From Pseudoalteromonas sp. SMS1 (GTDB taxonomy: Bacteria > Pseudomonadota > Gammaproteobacteria > Enterobacterales > Alteromonadaceae): a DNA stretch of 64,000 bases. Shown here one piece after another: positions 16,066 to 25,187 of the stretch (position 1 is the first letter of the stretch; each line of letters opens with the position of its first letter). The position numbers and the translations under genes are program-made. The stretch spans positions 124,001-188,000 of the forward strand of contig NZ_JAKGBI010000002.1 of assembly GCF_021530565.1 (NCBI RefSeq). Direction: 5' to 3'. Below the pieces are notes generated by a model. The model had not been told where the DNA came from, did not search any database, and saw nothing but the letters and a program-made list of their open reading frames with translations.

Positions 16066-17220
16066 ATGACGCAAGATACATTAAATGCACTAAGGACAGA
16101 GATAAATGAAATTGACTCTGAGCTATTAGTCTTACTGGCAAAACGCAGACGCATTAGTCACGGCGTTTTAGAGTACAAGATTAACAACAATAAACCGATC
16201 AGAGATGAAGAGCGTGAATTGGCTTTACTCGAAAAGCTAATTAACTACGGAAAGTCATTAGGGTTAGACCCTTTTTATATTAATAATGTTTTCCAAGTCA
16301 TTCTTGAAGACTCCGTGCTTAATCAACAAGCAATGCTTCAAAAAAGCTTGAATCCAGATGCTGTCAATGACACACATCGTGTTGCCTATCTAGGTGGTCA
16401 AGGTTCATATAGCCAATTGGCTTGCCATAAATACTTTAGCCGCCGCCCGGGTAAACTCGTCGAGCTTGGGTGCCAATCATTCGATGAAATCACAACCAGT
16501 GTTGAGCAGGGCAAAGCTGACTTTGGGATCTTACCCATCGAAAACACAAGCTCTGGCAGTATCAACGAGGTATTTGACCTTATGCAACATGCGCAAGTCT
16601 CTATTGTTGGTGAGGTCACTCATAGCGTTGAACATTGTTTGTTAGCCAAACCAGGCATTGAATTAAAGGATGTCAAAAAAATCTACGCACACCCTCAGCC
16701 TTTTGCTCAATGTAGTCGCTTTATTCAGAGCCTTGCTGACATTATCCAAGAAACCTGTGACTCAACCTCAAGTGCGATAAAAATGGCTGCTGAAACACCG
16801 CAAAGCGCTGCGATTGGCTCTGCACAAGCGGGTAAGAGTCACGGTTTGGAAGTACTTAAAGACGAATTGGCAAATCAAGCGGAAAACCACAGCCGTTTTA
16901 TCGTTGTTGCCAGAAAGCCACTACAAGTGTCTGCGCAAATCCCCACTAAAACAAGTCTAATAATGGCAACTAAACAGCATGTTGGCTCTTTGGCTGATGC
17001 ACTCATGGTATTCAAAGAACACAGTATCAACATGACAAAATTAGAATCACGCCCAGTCCCTGGCAATCCTTGGGAAGAGGTCTTTTACGTCGACCTACAG
17101 GCCAATATTGCTGAGAAGCATGTACAGCGAGCGCTTGAATCTTTAAAAGAGCACACGCAAACCGTGAGAATTTTAGGGTGCTACCAAAGTGAATCTCTTA
17201 AAGCGGTCGACCCAATTTAA
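16066..17220 (+). CDS. pheA: bifunctional chorismate mutase / prephenate dehydratase (P-protein)
   Basis: Makes phenylpyruvate from chorismate through prephenate. The N-terminal AroQ chorismate mutase (about residues 1-90) shows LRTEINEIDSELLVLLAKRR; the dehydratase domain (about 105-285) has VAYLGGQGSYSQLA, LPIENTSSGSINEV and AAIGS; the ACT regulatory domain (about 295-375) carries the Phe-binding GALxxxL-like segment and the ESRP motif. 384 aa from the ATG at 16066, four bases after GTGAGG; the in-frame ATG at 16051 is less likely. Controlled by the upstream Phe attenuator. Convergent with tyrA. Confidence 0.96.
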   Translation: MTQDTLNALRTEINEIDSELLVLLAKRRRISHGVLEYKINNNKPIRDEERELALLEKLINYGKSLGLDPFYINNVFQVILEDSVLNQQAMLQKSLNPDAVNDTHRVAYLGGQGSYSQLACHKYFSRRPGKLVELGCQSFDEITTSVEQGKADFGILPIENTSSGSINEVFDLMQHAQVSIVGEVTHSVEHCLLAKPGIELKDVKKIYAHPQPFAQCSRFIQSLADIIQETCDSTSSAIKMAAETPQSAAIGSAQAGKSHGLEVLKDELANQAENHSRFIVVARKPLQVSAQIPTKTSLIMATKQHVGSLADALMVFKEHSINMTKLESRPVPGNPWEEVFYVDLQANIAEKHVQRALESLKEHTQTVRILGCYQSESLKAVDPI

Positions 17221-17258
17221 TGGTTTCAAACATAGCCTTCTAACATCGTAGGCCATAA

Positions 17259-17288
17259 AAAAGCTCCGTCTAGCGGAGCTTTTCTTTT
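17259..17288. terminator. bidirectional terminator between pheA and tyrA
   Basis: AAAAGCTCCG / CGGAGCTTTT stem, 5-base loop, followed by TTTTCTTTT-like tract on + and an A/T tract on the other side. Confidence 0.85.
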
Positions 17289-17325
17289 GCGTAAAAACGC
17301 ATGTTAAAATATGCCCCAGCACTGA

Positions 17326-18465
17326 TCAGCCAAGTACTTTCGCATCATTCGCTTTATTCAAGATCCCTCTACTTTGTGCCAAAAAAGAATGTGCACTGTC
17401 AGAGAAATAAGTTTTCGCCATGTCAAACCCTTTGATAAGCTCTGCTTTGTTTTGGTTCTTGAGATTTTTTAAGGTTTGTGCAAACGTATCTTGGTAACTT
17501 GCCAATAACCCTTCAACATCTTCAAATTGTGCCAACATAATATCAGCATACAAATCCGGAGACTGAGCAAACAGTCGTCCAACCATCATCAACTCAAGCT
17601 GATATATCGGAGATGAGCAGCCTCTGAGCTCCTCTAACGTATGGCACTGGCGCGCCAAAAATTGGCCATAGACGAAAGTCGTCAGATGTCGCATTACCTG
17701 AATGATTTGCATGGCTTGGTCATGTTTCTTAGCTGCCATTGGCGCAATGTAACAACCCCAAATTTTTAACTGTTCAAGCAGCCCCTGATATTGCTCTGGT
17801 AACCGCCCTTCACACGCCACAACCGTTTGTTTGACCCAGTGTGATATATCTGGTCCAAACATAGGATGCAAACCAACTACGGGACCTTTGTGCTTTTCGA
17901 GCAAACAACTGAGCGGCTTTTGCTTTACAGAAGTAATGTCTGCCAAAATGCACTCTGGATCCAGTTCAGGCAAGCTCGCTACAACTTCCTCGATTGTATT
18001 GATTGGCACACTGACCAACACTAACTTCGCATCGCGAAGAATATCAGCGGCATTACTTTGTTGCGCCTTATCGAGCACTTTAACCACATAACCTGAACGC
18101 TTGAATTGCTTCGCAAATAATTGCCCCATTGCGCCTTCACCGCCGACAATCACAATCGGAGACAATTGAGGCGCAGCACAAGCAAGTTCGCTTTGCTGAT
18201 TTTCATAGGCTTCACGCATCATTCTGCGCAAAATATCTTCCACTAATTCAGGATTAACACCTTTTTCTTGTGCTTGTTGTCGTCTTGCAGCAATCAACTC
18301 GGCCTCGCGATCTGGCGCATGCAATGGTGCGCCATTTTGCTGCTTTATCTTCCCGACCTGCTCGGTAAGCAAACGTCTTTTGGCAAGTAAGCTCACTAGC
18401 TCACTGTCACATGTATCAATGTGTGCACGCAGCTCATCCAAGCTTAAGTCTTCTCTCATCCCCAT
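17326..18465 (-). CDS. tyrA: bifunctional chorismate mutase / prephenate dehydrogenase (T-protein)
   Basis: Makes 4-hydroxyphenylpyruvate from chorismate through prephenate with NAD. The AroQ mutase domain is about residues 1-95 (LRAHIDTCDSELVSLLAKRR, ILRRMMREAYENQQ); the NAD-binding GGEGAMGQLFAK motif is near residue 108; GLHPMFGPD and the HDQAMQIIQVMRH segment belong to the dehydrogenase active site. 379 aa, normal length. Convergent with pheA; a TyrR-like box lies 23-40 bases upstream of the start, suggesting tyrosine repression. Either of two nearby ATG codons (18465 or 18459) could be used. Confidence 0.96.
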   Translation of the reverse strand: MGMREDLSLDELRAHIDTCDSELVSLLAKRRLLTEQVGKIKQQNGAPLHAPDREAELIAARRQQAQEKGVNPELVEDILRRMMREAYENQQSELACAAPQLSPIVIVGGEGAMGQLFAKQFKRSGYVVKVLDKAQQSNAADILRDAKLVLVSVPINTIEEVVASLPELDPECILADITSVKQKPLSCLLEKHKGPVVGLHPMFGPDISHWVKQTVVACEGRLPEQYQGLLEQLKIWGCYIAPMAAKKHDQAMQIIQVMRHLTTFVYGQFLARQCHTLEELRGCSSPIYQLELMMVGRLFAQSPDLYADIMLAQFEDVEGLLASYQDTFAQTLKNLKNQNKAELIKGFDMAKTYFSDSAHSFLAQSRGILNKANDAKVLG

Positions 18466-18487
18466 ACCGTAAACCTTAATTTACACC

Positions 18488-18505
18488 AGTAAATATATAA
18501 TTACA
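18488..18505 (-). promoter_or_regulatory. TyrR-like box upstream of tyrA
   Basis: AGTAAA-TATATA-ATTACA matches 10 of 12 positions of the TyrR consensus TGTAAA-N6-TTTACA and keeps the G/C pair 15 bases apart. It lies 23 bases before the tyrA start, overlapping where the promoter should be, as expected for repression. Confidence 0.5.
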
Positions 18506-18677
18506 CCCAGTCTAACAGGACGTTTGATATTAAGAAAGTACCTTTTTCGTTGGTATAACAATTGTAGGCAATGATCCACATAGTCAGGAAAAATAGTAGA
18601 AAAAAAGGGGGGAGACTTAAAACCCTAAGATCAAGGAATACATTATGTGGGGGGATTTTTGATACGATATTTGAAAC

Positions 18678-18705
18678 CAAACAGGCCGCAAAAGCGGCCT
18701 GTTTG
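18678..18705 (-). terminator. 12-bp hairpin ending the rpsP operon
   Basis: Perfect 12-bp stem CAAACAGGCCGC / GCGGCCTGTTTG with an AAAA loop, 25 bases past the rplS stop. The T content after the stem on the minus strand is modest. Confidence 0.7.
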
Positions 18706-18729
18706 TTAAGCATAGGTAGTATGCGCGTA

Positions 18730-19089
18730 TTAGTTAAGTTTTTCTTTAATACGTGCAGATTTACCAGAACGCTCACGCAAGTAGTAAAGCTTAGCGCGAC
18801 GAACCGCACCACGACGCTTAACTGTAACGCTGTCAACCAGTGGGCTGTGTGTTTGGAAAACACGCTCAACACCTTCACCGCTTGAAATCTTACGAACAGT
18901 GAAAGATGAGTGAAGACCACGGTTACGCTTAGCGATTACAACACCTTCAAAGGCCTGTAGACGCTCTTTGTTACCTTCTTTAACGCGTACCTGTACAACT
19001 ACTGTATCACCAGCGCCGAACGCAGGTACGTCTTTTTTAAGCTGCTCTTCTTCAAGCGCTTTAATAATATTTTGGTTTACTTTTGCCAT
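18730..19089 (-). CDS. rplS: 50S ribosomal protein L19
   Basis: Ribosomal protein at the 30S/50S interface. 119 aa from ATG 19089, with the family blocks [58 protein letters not shown] and [17 protein letters not shown]. The in-frame GTG at 19101 would add four residues unlike the family. Last gene of rpsP-rimM-trmD-rplS. Confidence 0.97.
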   Translation of the reverse strand: MAKVNQNIIKALEEEQLKKDVPAFGAGDTVVVQVRVKEGNKERLQAFEGVVIAKRNRGLHSSFTVRKISSGEGVERVFQTHSPLVDSVTVKRRGAVRRAKLYYLRERSGKSARIKEKLN

Positions 19090-19122
19090 TTTATTTCTCA
19101 CATTCCTAGGAGTAACTGTCTT

Positions 19123-19887
19123 CTAGCCACAAGCTTCATGTTCTTGCTGAAATTCAGCAAGAAGCCTTGCTTGCTCCTCAGTCAGAGCTAGGTTACGCAA
19201 CAAGTCCGGACGGCGTAGCCAAGTCCTGCCTAATGACTGCTTTAAGCGCCATTTTGCAATTTCTTTGTGGTTCCCACTGAGTAATACAGCAGGGACCTGC
19301 TTTCCATCCAATGTTTCAGGCCGAGTATAGTGAGGGCAATCTAACAGGCCATCCGAAAATGAATCCTGCTCAGCAGACTGATTGTGACCAAGCACACCTG
19401 GCACTAATCGCGCAACTGCGTCAATAAGTGTCATAGCGGGCAATTCGCCACCACTGAGAATAAAATCACCGATGGACCACTCTTCGTCTACATGAGACTC
19501 GATGATCCGTTCATCTATACCTTCATATCGACCCGCAACTAAAATCAACTTCTCAGACGTTGCCAATTCAGCAGCGCCTTGTTGGTCTAGTTTGCGCCCT
19601 TGTGGAGACATGTAAATTACTTTTGCGCCTTCACCAGCTGCAGCTTTTGCATCTAGAATGGCTTTTTCAAGCGGCTCTACCATCATCAACATACCTGGAC
19701 CACCGCCATAAGGGCGATCATCTACAGTACGATGCTTGTCAGTCGCATACTCTCTTGGATTCCAACAATTGAACTCAATCAAACCGTTTTTCACAGCTCG
19801 ACCAGTTACACCTTGCTGAGTAACTGCATCAAACATTTCAGGGAACAACGATACAACGCCAACCCAAAGTTTTTGCTGTTCACTCAT
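19123..19887 (-). CDS. trmD: tRNA (guanine-N1-)-methyltransferase
   Basis: SPOUT-class enzyme making m1G37 in tRNAs, which prevents +1 frameshifting. 254 aa with [19 protein letters not shown], the trefoil-knot SAM loop ([30 protein letters not shown]) and the C-terminal [15 protein letters not shown] segments. Start chosen at ATG 19887, which overlaps the rimM stop as TAATG, indicating translational coupling. The extra six residues upstream are not conserved. Confidence 0.97.
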   Translation of the reverse strand: MSEQQKLWVGVVSLFPEMFDAVTQQGVTGRAVKNGLIEFNCWNPREYATDKHRTVDDRPYGGGPGMLMMVEPLEKAILDAKAAAGEGAKVIYMSPQGRKLDQQGAAELATSEKLILVAGRYEGIDERIIESHVDEEWSIGDFILSGGELPAMTLIDAVARLVPGVLGHNQSAEQDSFSDGLLDCPHYTRPETLDGKQVPAVLLSGNHKEIAKWRLKQSLGRTWLRRPDLLRNLALTEEQARLLAEFQQEHEACG

Positions 19888-20420
19888 TAAAATGCTGGAT
19901 CCCAATCAACCGTAATTTCACGTTCTTCATGCTTAACTTCAACAATGACAGAATCTGTCAAAAATGGAATTAAGCGTTCAGTCTGACCAAATGCATCTTT
20001 TTTGTTTGCTTTCACAACCAAAACGTCATTTGAGCCAGTCTCCATAAGGTCATCGACATGACCTAAGTTATAACCTTTATTGGTTACAACCGTCATACCA
20101 ATTAAGTCTCGCCAATAAAACTCCCCTTCAGGTAATTCAGGGAGCTGCTCACTATTAACGGCGATTTCAGCATTGGTATAAGCCATTGCTTCATCTCGGT
20201 CGTTAATGTTCGCAAATTTAGCGATGAAACCCTTGTTGTGGCGACGCCAGTCGCTCACTTCAAGTGCTTGCCATTTACCTTGTTGCCCTATCAACCATGG
20301 GCTGAAATCGAAGATCCCTTGGGGATCATCAGTAAATGAATGCACCTTAAGCCAACCCTTAATACCATAAGGGGCACCTAATTTGCCGACAACAAGTGTC
20401 GAGGTGTTATCTTGACTCAT
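19887..20420 (-). CDS. rimM: 16S rRNA processing protein RimM
   Basis: 30S maturation factor that binds S19 and helps form the 16S 3' domain. 177 aa with the N-terminal RimM fold ([24 protein letters not shown]) and the C-terminal PRC barrel ([14 protein letters not shown] ... [10 protein letters not shown] ... ITVDWDPAF). Between rpsP (17 bases away) and trmD (overlapping). Confidence 0.97.
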   Translation of the reverse strand: MSQDNTSTLVVGKLGAPYGIKGWLKVHSFTDDPQGIFDFSPWLIGQQGKWQALEVSDWRRHNKGFIAKFANINDRDEAMAYTNAEIAVNSEQLPELPEGEFYWRDLIGMTVVTNKGYNLGHVDDLMETGSNDVLVVKANKKDAFGQTERLIPFLTDSVIVEVKHEEREITVDWDPAF

Positions 20421-20437
20421 GGTTACACTTACGCCTA

Positions 20438-20686
20438 TTAAGCCGCTTTACGAGCGTCTTTAACTAACTTAGCTACGCGATCTGAAAGAGATGCGCCCTG
20501 ACCTACCCAGTGATCAACACGAGCAAGATCTAGACGAATTTTTTCTTCCTGACCAGAAGCGATTGGGTTAAAGAAACCTACTTTCTCGATGAAACGACCG
20601 TCACGCGAGAAACGGCTATCCGCAACCACGATTTGATAGAATGGACGCTTTTTAGCGCCGCCACGTTGCAAACGAATAGTTACCAT
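20438..20686 (-). CDS. rpsP: 30S ribosomal protein S16
   Basis: 82-aa S16 with the standard start [25 protein letters not shown] and the [10 protein letters not shown] motif. First gene of the rpsP-rimM-trmD-rplS operon; the promoter is at 20755-20782. In E. coli and many relatives ffh lies next to this operon, whereas here about 6 kb of heme-uptake genes intervene. Confidence 0.97.
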   Translation of the reverse strand: MVTIRLQRGGAKKRPFYQIVVADSRFSRDGRFIEKVGFFNPIASGQEEKIRLDLARVDHWVGQGASLSDRVAKLVKDARKAA

Positions 20687-20754
20687 ACCGTCCTCTACAT
20701 AGATTGACTGTTTTCATTAATAAGATATAACTTCCCACTACGGGAAGCTGGGGA

Positions 20755-20782
20755 ATTGTACGAGTTTTTCTCAACAATGCAA
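20755..20782 (-). promoter_or_regulatory. sigma-70 promoter of rpsP
   Basis: On the minus strand TTGCAT, 16-base spacer, TACAAT. A GC-rich TCCCCAGC stretch follows the -10, a discriminator typical of stringently controlled ribosomal promoters. A small leader hairpin (CTTCCC / GGGAAG, 20734-20748 region) lies in the transcript. Confidence 0.65.
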
Positions 20783-20867
20783 GTATGTTTTAGATTTAAT
20801 TCTCAATCTTGACACACATCAGCCAACTTAAGCCGATTGCACAATATAAAAAGGGCTCATACGGACC

Positions 20868-20906
20868 AAAAAAAGAAACGGATGCCAAGTATATACATCC
20901 GTTTCT
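20868..20906 (-). terminator. rho-independent terminator of the heme receptor gene
   Basis: AGAAACGGATG / CATCCGTTTCT perfect 11-bp stem, followed on the minus strand by a run of T, about 75 bases past the receptor stop. Confidence 0.85.
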
Positions 20907-20979
20907 AGCTTTGCTACGAAAACCTAGGCATGCGTGATTATTAGCAGGCCCAAGCGTTTTTCAGGGAGATTAAGCCTGA

Positions 20980-23082
20980 TTAGAAGGTGTACTTCGCATT
21001 AAACGCAAAGTTACGCCCTGGCTGCGTGTATTGCTCGAGATTTGCATCTGCTGCTAAACCCGCAACGCTTTCATATGGGATGTACGCTTTGTCTAATAAG
21101 TTAAATACACCCGCATTGAATCTTAAGTTGCCAAAATCATATTCAGCGAACAGATCAATGGTACCCCACCCACTCGTTTTCACTTTGTCCACATCAGATA
21201 CCTTTGTCATTCTCTTTGCACCTTTAAATGCCGTAGTGACTGACCAGTTATTAGCTTCATAGCGTGCTTTAACAAATCCATTCAGCGGACTAATCGAATT
21301 AAGATATGTGTTAGTTTCTTTGTCTTTACCTTTTGTGTAAGTAAGGCCAGTGTCTACTGCGATATTGTCGTTTAGCCAAACAGTATAATTAGCTTCAAAG
21401 CCTTCGATCTCAACCTTACCTACATTATGATATTGATAATAAGCTTTTGGCGGCATACCAGGGATAGGACTGGCTTCCATTCTTACAACTTTATTATCGA
21501 TAAAGTCGTCAAACTTTGAATGGAACACGGTCACAGAGAATTGTGTTGAATCAAACCCTCCCTTGATACCTAATTCAAAACTATCGCTGGTTTCTGGGTC
21601 TAGATCTGGGTTCGGCAGAATTTGATAGAATGGCTCAACGCCATGACTTTGATACGCCAAATCATGCGGTGGGATTTTAAAACCACGTGCATATTGAGCA
21701 ACTAAGTTCAAGTTTTCAGTAAACGAGAATACCACCCCCAATTTTGGCGATAACGCGGTTTCGCTAATATCCCCGAAATCGGTGCCATCATATAATGCAC
21801 TCTCTTTTGCTTCCATGTCATAGCGATCTAAACGCAGACCAGCGTTAAGCGTTAATGTATCTGGGATCAAAGTAATGTTGTCTTGCACAAAGAGCCCCAG
21901 CATCGTTGTGTCTGCGCCTGGGAATGTTTTTTGTCCCTCATGGTCTATCAGCGTGTTACCTTGTGCATCTTTGCGCGATTTGAAGCGTGGCCTTGATGTT
22001 TCATAGCTGTCAAAATCAAAACCGTAAACTAACTGATGTGAGGAGAACCCTAGATCAAACTGTTTGTCTAGCACCAAGCGAGTCCCAAAAATAGACTGCT
22101 CAAAACGGTAATCATTGTAATCAGTATAAGGTCCTGTACGACTGCGGCTGCCATCGTTCCATCTCACTTGGTCGCTTACTTGTTCAAAATCCGTATAGTA
22201 AACTTGAGCGCTCAAATTGTCGTAAAGTGTCGTTGCACTGCGACTATCAAACTCCAATGAAAGCGACACACTTTCGTTGTCATCTACAGTCTCCACACGA
22301 GACGGCGTAATAATTTGTTCACTGTCTTGATCAAAGTAATCAACGGTTGCTAGTAAGCTTTCTGTCTCTGACAAGTTAAATTCAGATTTCAATAACACAG
22401 CATTGGATGTGTAATCAAAACCAGGTAGGGTTTCTTGGTAATTTTGTGTTTCTTCACCATCACGGCGTGTTAATTGGATCGAAGTGGCATTGAAGTCACT
22501 CAGCTTTTGGGCAAACGTGACGGTAGCACTTTTTTCCGCGTTAACCCCATAATACCCTAGTCCAACTTGTATATAAGTGTCTTTGTCGGATAGGTAGTCT
22601 GACGGATCTTTAGTCGAAATAACCACGATTCCACCTAATGCATCGGAACCATATAAGGAAGAAGCGGCGCCCTTGGCAACCTCTATTTGCTTTACGTTAT
22701 CAACATCAAAGTAGCCACGTCCAATGATTAACCCACCCCCGCCAGAATAGGCATCATTTAATCGACGGCCGTCTTTTACATACACTACTCGGTTTCCACC
22801 GATACCACGAATATTGAGCGCTTGGGCCTCTCCAGCTGAGCCCGTCGTTGTTATCCCTGTTTGATACTTAAATGCACTATTCAAGTCCACTGCCAACTCA
22901 CGTTCAATTTCTTGTTCGGTGACAACATTTACCGAGCCTGCAACATCATTGAGCTTTTGCTCGATACGAGACCCCGACACTACGATAACCTCGCTGTCTT
23001 TTTCAAATTGCTCAGCAACTGAACTTGGCGCAGCAAAGAAAGCTGCCGCAATACTTAGCGAAATAGTAGTTTGTTTAAACAT
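20980..23082 (-). CDS. TonB-dependent heme/hemoglobin receptor
   Basis: 700-aa outer-membrane receptor. Signal peptide about 1-23; TonB-box-like EVIVVSGSR near 31-39; plug domain about 45-160 with NIRGIGGNRVVYVKDGRR; then a beta-barrel ending in an aromatic residue (NAKYTF). Around residue 470 the segment FKIPPHDLAYQSHGVEPFYQ...NPDLDPETS resembles the FRAP...H...NPNL signature with a heme-ligand histidine in HmuR/HutA-type receptors. Divergent from the heme ABC genes with a Fur-like site between, which supports a heme role. No tonB-exbB-exbD in the window. Confidence 0.9.
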   Translation of the reverse strand: MFKQTTISLSIAAAFFAAPSSVAEQFEKDSEVIVVSGSRIEQKLNDVAGSVNVVTEQEIERELAVDLNSAFKYQTGITTTGSAGEAQALNIRGIGGNRVVYVKDGRRLNDAYSGGGGLIIGRGYFDVDNVKQIEVAKGAASSLYGSDALGGIVVISTKDPSDYLSDKDTYIQVGLGYYGVNAEKSATVTFAQKLSDFNATSIQLTRRDGEETQNYQETLPGFDYTSNAVLLKSEFNLSETESLLATVDYFDQDSEQIITPSRVETVDDNESVSLSLEFDSRSATTLYDNLSAQVYYTDFEQVSDQVRWNDGSRSRTGPYTDYNDYRFEQSIFGTRLVLDKQFDLGFSSHQLVYGFDFDSYETSRPRFKSRKDAQGNTLIDHEGQKTFPGADTTMLGLFVQDNITLIPDTLTLNAGLRLDRYDMEAKESALYDGTDFGDISETALSPKLGVVFSFTENLNLVAQYARGFKIPPHDLAYQSHGVEPFYQILPNPDLDPETSDSFELGIKGGFDSTQFSVTVFHSKFDDFIDNKVVRMEASPIPGMPPKAYYQYHNVGKVEIEGFEANYTVWLNDNIAVDTGLTYTKGKDKETNTYLNSISPLNGFVKARYEANNWSVTTAFKGAKRMTKVSDVDKVKTSGWGTIDLFAEYDFGNLRFNAGVFNLLDKAYIPYESVAGLAADANLEQYTQPGRNFAFNAKYTF

Positions 23083-23154
23083 TATCTTTTAACCTCAAAC
23101 AGGAAGAACGAATAAATTTCGCTGTGCACTATAAAGGTATTTCCCACACAACTC

Positions 23155-23175
23155 AAATGATAATTGTTTGCATTT
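23155..23175. promoter_or_regulatory. Fur-like box between heme receptor and heme ABC genes
   Basis: AAATGATAATTGTTTGCATTT: outer arms AAATG/CATTT are inverted repeats and GATAAT is the core Fur hexamer. It lies 72 bases before the receptor start and about 150 before the ABC genes, so it could control both. Match to the 19-bp consensus is about 11 of 19. Confidence 0.5.
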
Positions 23176-23322
23176 CTATAATCATATAGATTTTACATTG
23201 CATTAAATGTATTATTGCCGTATCGGATAAATGCATTCATAAAGGATTTATAAGTGGCCCATCAGTGCATCAAACAAGGTGCTGTAGGCCAAAAACTCAA
23301 GTAATTAACCGTGAGAAAAGTA

Positions 23323-24141
23323 ATGAAACACGCAATATTTATAGGTCTTTTTCTGGCCGTATTGAGCTTTAACGCTGCTGCCGAGCGCATTGTTGTCGCG
23401 GGAGGTACCATCACTGATATCGTCTATGCATTAGAAGCTGGAGAGGATGTGGTCGCGGTCGATACTTCAAGTACCTGGCCACCGAAAGCGGTGTCGTTAC
23501 CTAAAGTTGGCTATTACCGAGATTTAGCCGCTGAGGGGATTTTATCTCAAAAGCCGACCTTGATCTTAACGCTTGAAGGCGCGGGTCGTCCGCAAGTGTT
23601 AACACAAATTAAAAGTACGGGTGTGCCAGTCAAGCAGTATGACAAACCTAAGCAAGTGAGTGGATTATTTGCACTCATCAACCAAGTCGCGGTTGATCTC
23701 AATAAACAACCGCAAGCTGAAAAATTAATTAAAACTCTGAAGCAACAACTCCCCAATAAACCTAAACCATCCACCACCAAAGCGTTATTTATTCTTTCAG
23801 CGGGTGAAAGAGGTGTTATGGTCGCGGGCAAAGAAACGGTGCCCGATATCTTGTTTGGTTATACCGGTATAAAAAATCTTGCATCCCACAATGGTTTTAA
23901 ACCCTTTAATAGAGAAGCCTTGCTAGTAAGTGACCCAGATTTTTTAGTTGCCCCAAGCCACGTCGTTTATGGTGCAGGTGGCCCCGAAAAGTTTTGTCAG
24001 CAAGCTGCGCTTGCTTTGATCCCTGCTGCGAAGGAGTGTCGTTTGTTGGTTATGGATTCATTGATGTCGCTGGGAATGACTACGCGTCTACCAGAAGCCA
24101 TTGCCAAACTCGATTCATTTCATCGTAAGCAAGCACTATGA
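23323..24141 (+). CDS. hmuT: heme ABC transporter periplasmic binding protein
   Basis: HmuT/HutB-type periplasmic heme carrier. Signal peptide about 1-20 (cleavage near AAA-ER), then the helical-backbone binding-protein fold: GGTITDIVYALEAGEDVVAVDTSSTWP, YYRDLAAEGILSQKPTLIL with the usual tyrosine in GYYR that can ligate heme, and a C-terminal PDFLVAPS segment. 272 aa from ATG 23323; the in-frame GTG at 23311 is an alternative. Its stop overlaps the permease start (ATGA), so they are co-translated. Confidence 0.9.
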   Translation: MKHAIFIGLFLAVLSFNAAAERIVVAGGTITDIVYALEAGEDVVAVDTSSTWPPKAVSLPKVGYYRDLAAEGILSQKPTLILTLEGAGRPQVLTQIKSTGVPVKQYDKPKQVSGLFALINQVAVDLNKQPQAEKLIKTLKQQLPNKPKPSTTKALFILSAGERGVMVAGKETVPDILFGYTGIKNLASHNGFKPFNREALLVSDPDFLVAPSHVVYGAGGPEKFCQQAALALIPAAKECRLLVMDSLMSLGMTTRLPEAIAKLDSFHRKQAL

Positions 24142-25187
24142 GCAACATTGCCCTCCCTATTTTAAATTCCAAACATCACCTGAAGTGGTACTGGCTGAGC
24201 ATGATATTACTGCTCAGCTTAGCTTGGCTGTCTCTTAGCAGTGGGCCAGTCGGCTGGGATTGGAAAATGCCAATTGCATGGCTGCTACCAGATACAATGA
24301 CGACAGATATTAACGAACTCCAGATGAGTGTTGTGTCACAGATAAGGCTACCAAGGCTATTATTGGCTATCCTCATTGGTTCAGTCCTCGCTTGCAGCGG
24401 TGCCGCCACTCAAGCGCTTTGCCGTAACCCACTGGCAGACCCCAGTTTAATGGGTGTAACAGGTGGCGCTGCCGTTGCTGCAATCGCAGTTATCGCACTC
24501 GCGCCTAAAGTCAGCTTTATCAATGAAGCAATGGTTGCTCCCGCTGCTTTCATTGGCGCATTGACAATTACCAGCGTTATTTACCGCTTAGCTAATCATC
24601 AGGGCCAAGTTCAAATCACAACATTGCTCCTCGCTGGCGTTGCAATCAATGCCATTGCAATGGCAATCATTGGCCTGTTTAGCTTTTTTGCAGACGATAG
24701 CTCCTTGAGGCTCATGACTTACTGGCAAATGGGATCTCTGGGGGGAGCGAGCTGGTCAGCTATGACCTATGGTGCGCCACTTATCGTGGTCAGTACCATC
24801 ATGCTTATCTTAAAAAGGCGTCAAATCAATGCATTAATGCTGGGTGAACGAGATGCGCGACATTTAGGGGTGAACGTAAAACGTTTAAAAACCGAAGTTG
24901 TATTCTTAGTTGCACTCGGTGTGGGGGGGGCAGTTGCAATGGCTGGCATGATTGGCTTTGTTGGCCTCGTTGTTCCTCACATCGCGCGCCTATTAGTCGG
25001 TCCAGATTTACGTAAAATGCTGCCTCTGAGCATGTTGCTTGGCTGCTTACTCATGTTATTAGCGGACTGGATCGCGCGTTTAATTGTTGCTCCTTCAGAG
25101 CTGCCTATCGGTATAGTAACAGCGCTTTTCGGCGCCCCTTTCTTTATTTATCAACTCGTAAAACAAAAGCGAGGTAGCCATGCTTGA
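24138..25187 (+). CDS. hmuU: heme ABC transporter permease
   Basis: FecCD-family inner-membrane permease, 349 aa with eight to ten predicted spans. Diagnostic segments: QIRLPRLLLAILIGSVLACSGAATQALCRNPLADPSLMGVTGGA and the C-terminal GFVGLVVPHIARLLVGPDLRKMLPLSMLLG, which contacts the ATPase. It overlaps hmuT by 4 bases and hmuV by 8. Confidence 0.94.
   Translation: MSNIALPILNSKHHLKWYWLSMILLLSLAWLSLSSGPVGWDWKMPIAWLLPDTMTTDINELQMSVVSQIRLPRLLLAILIGSVLACSGAATQALCRNPLADPSLMGVTGGAAVAAIAVIALAPKVSFINEAMVAPAAFIGALTITSVIYRLANHQGQVQITTLLLAGVAINAIAMAIIGLFSFFADDSSLRLMTYWQMGSLGGASWSAMTYGAPLIVVSTIMLILKRRQINALMLGERDARHLGVNVKRLKTEVVFLVALGVGGAVAMAGMIGFVGLVVPHIARLLVGPDLRKMLPLSMLLGCLLMLLADWIARLIVAPSELPIGIVTALFGAPFFIYQLVKQKRGSHA

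Noticed and set aside
18501..18920. 139-aa ORF on - overlapping rplS
   Set aside because: Alternative frame of rplS extending into the intergenic terminator; no start context and no family features.
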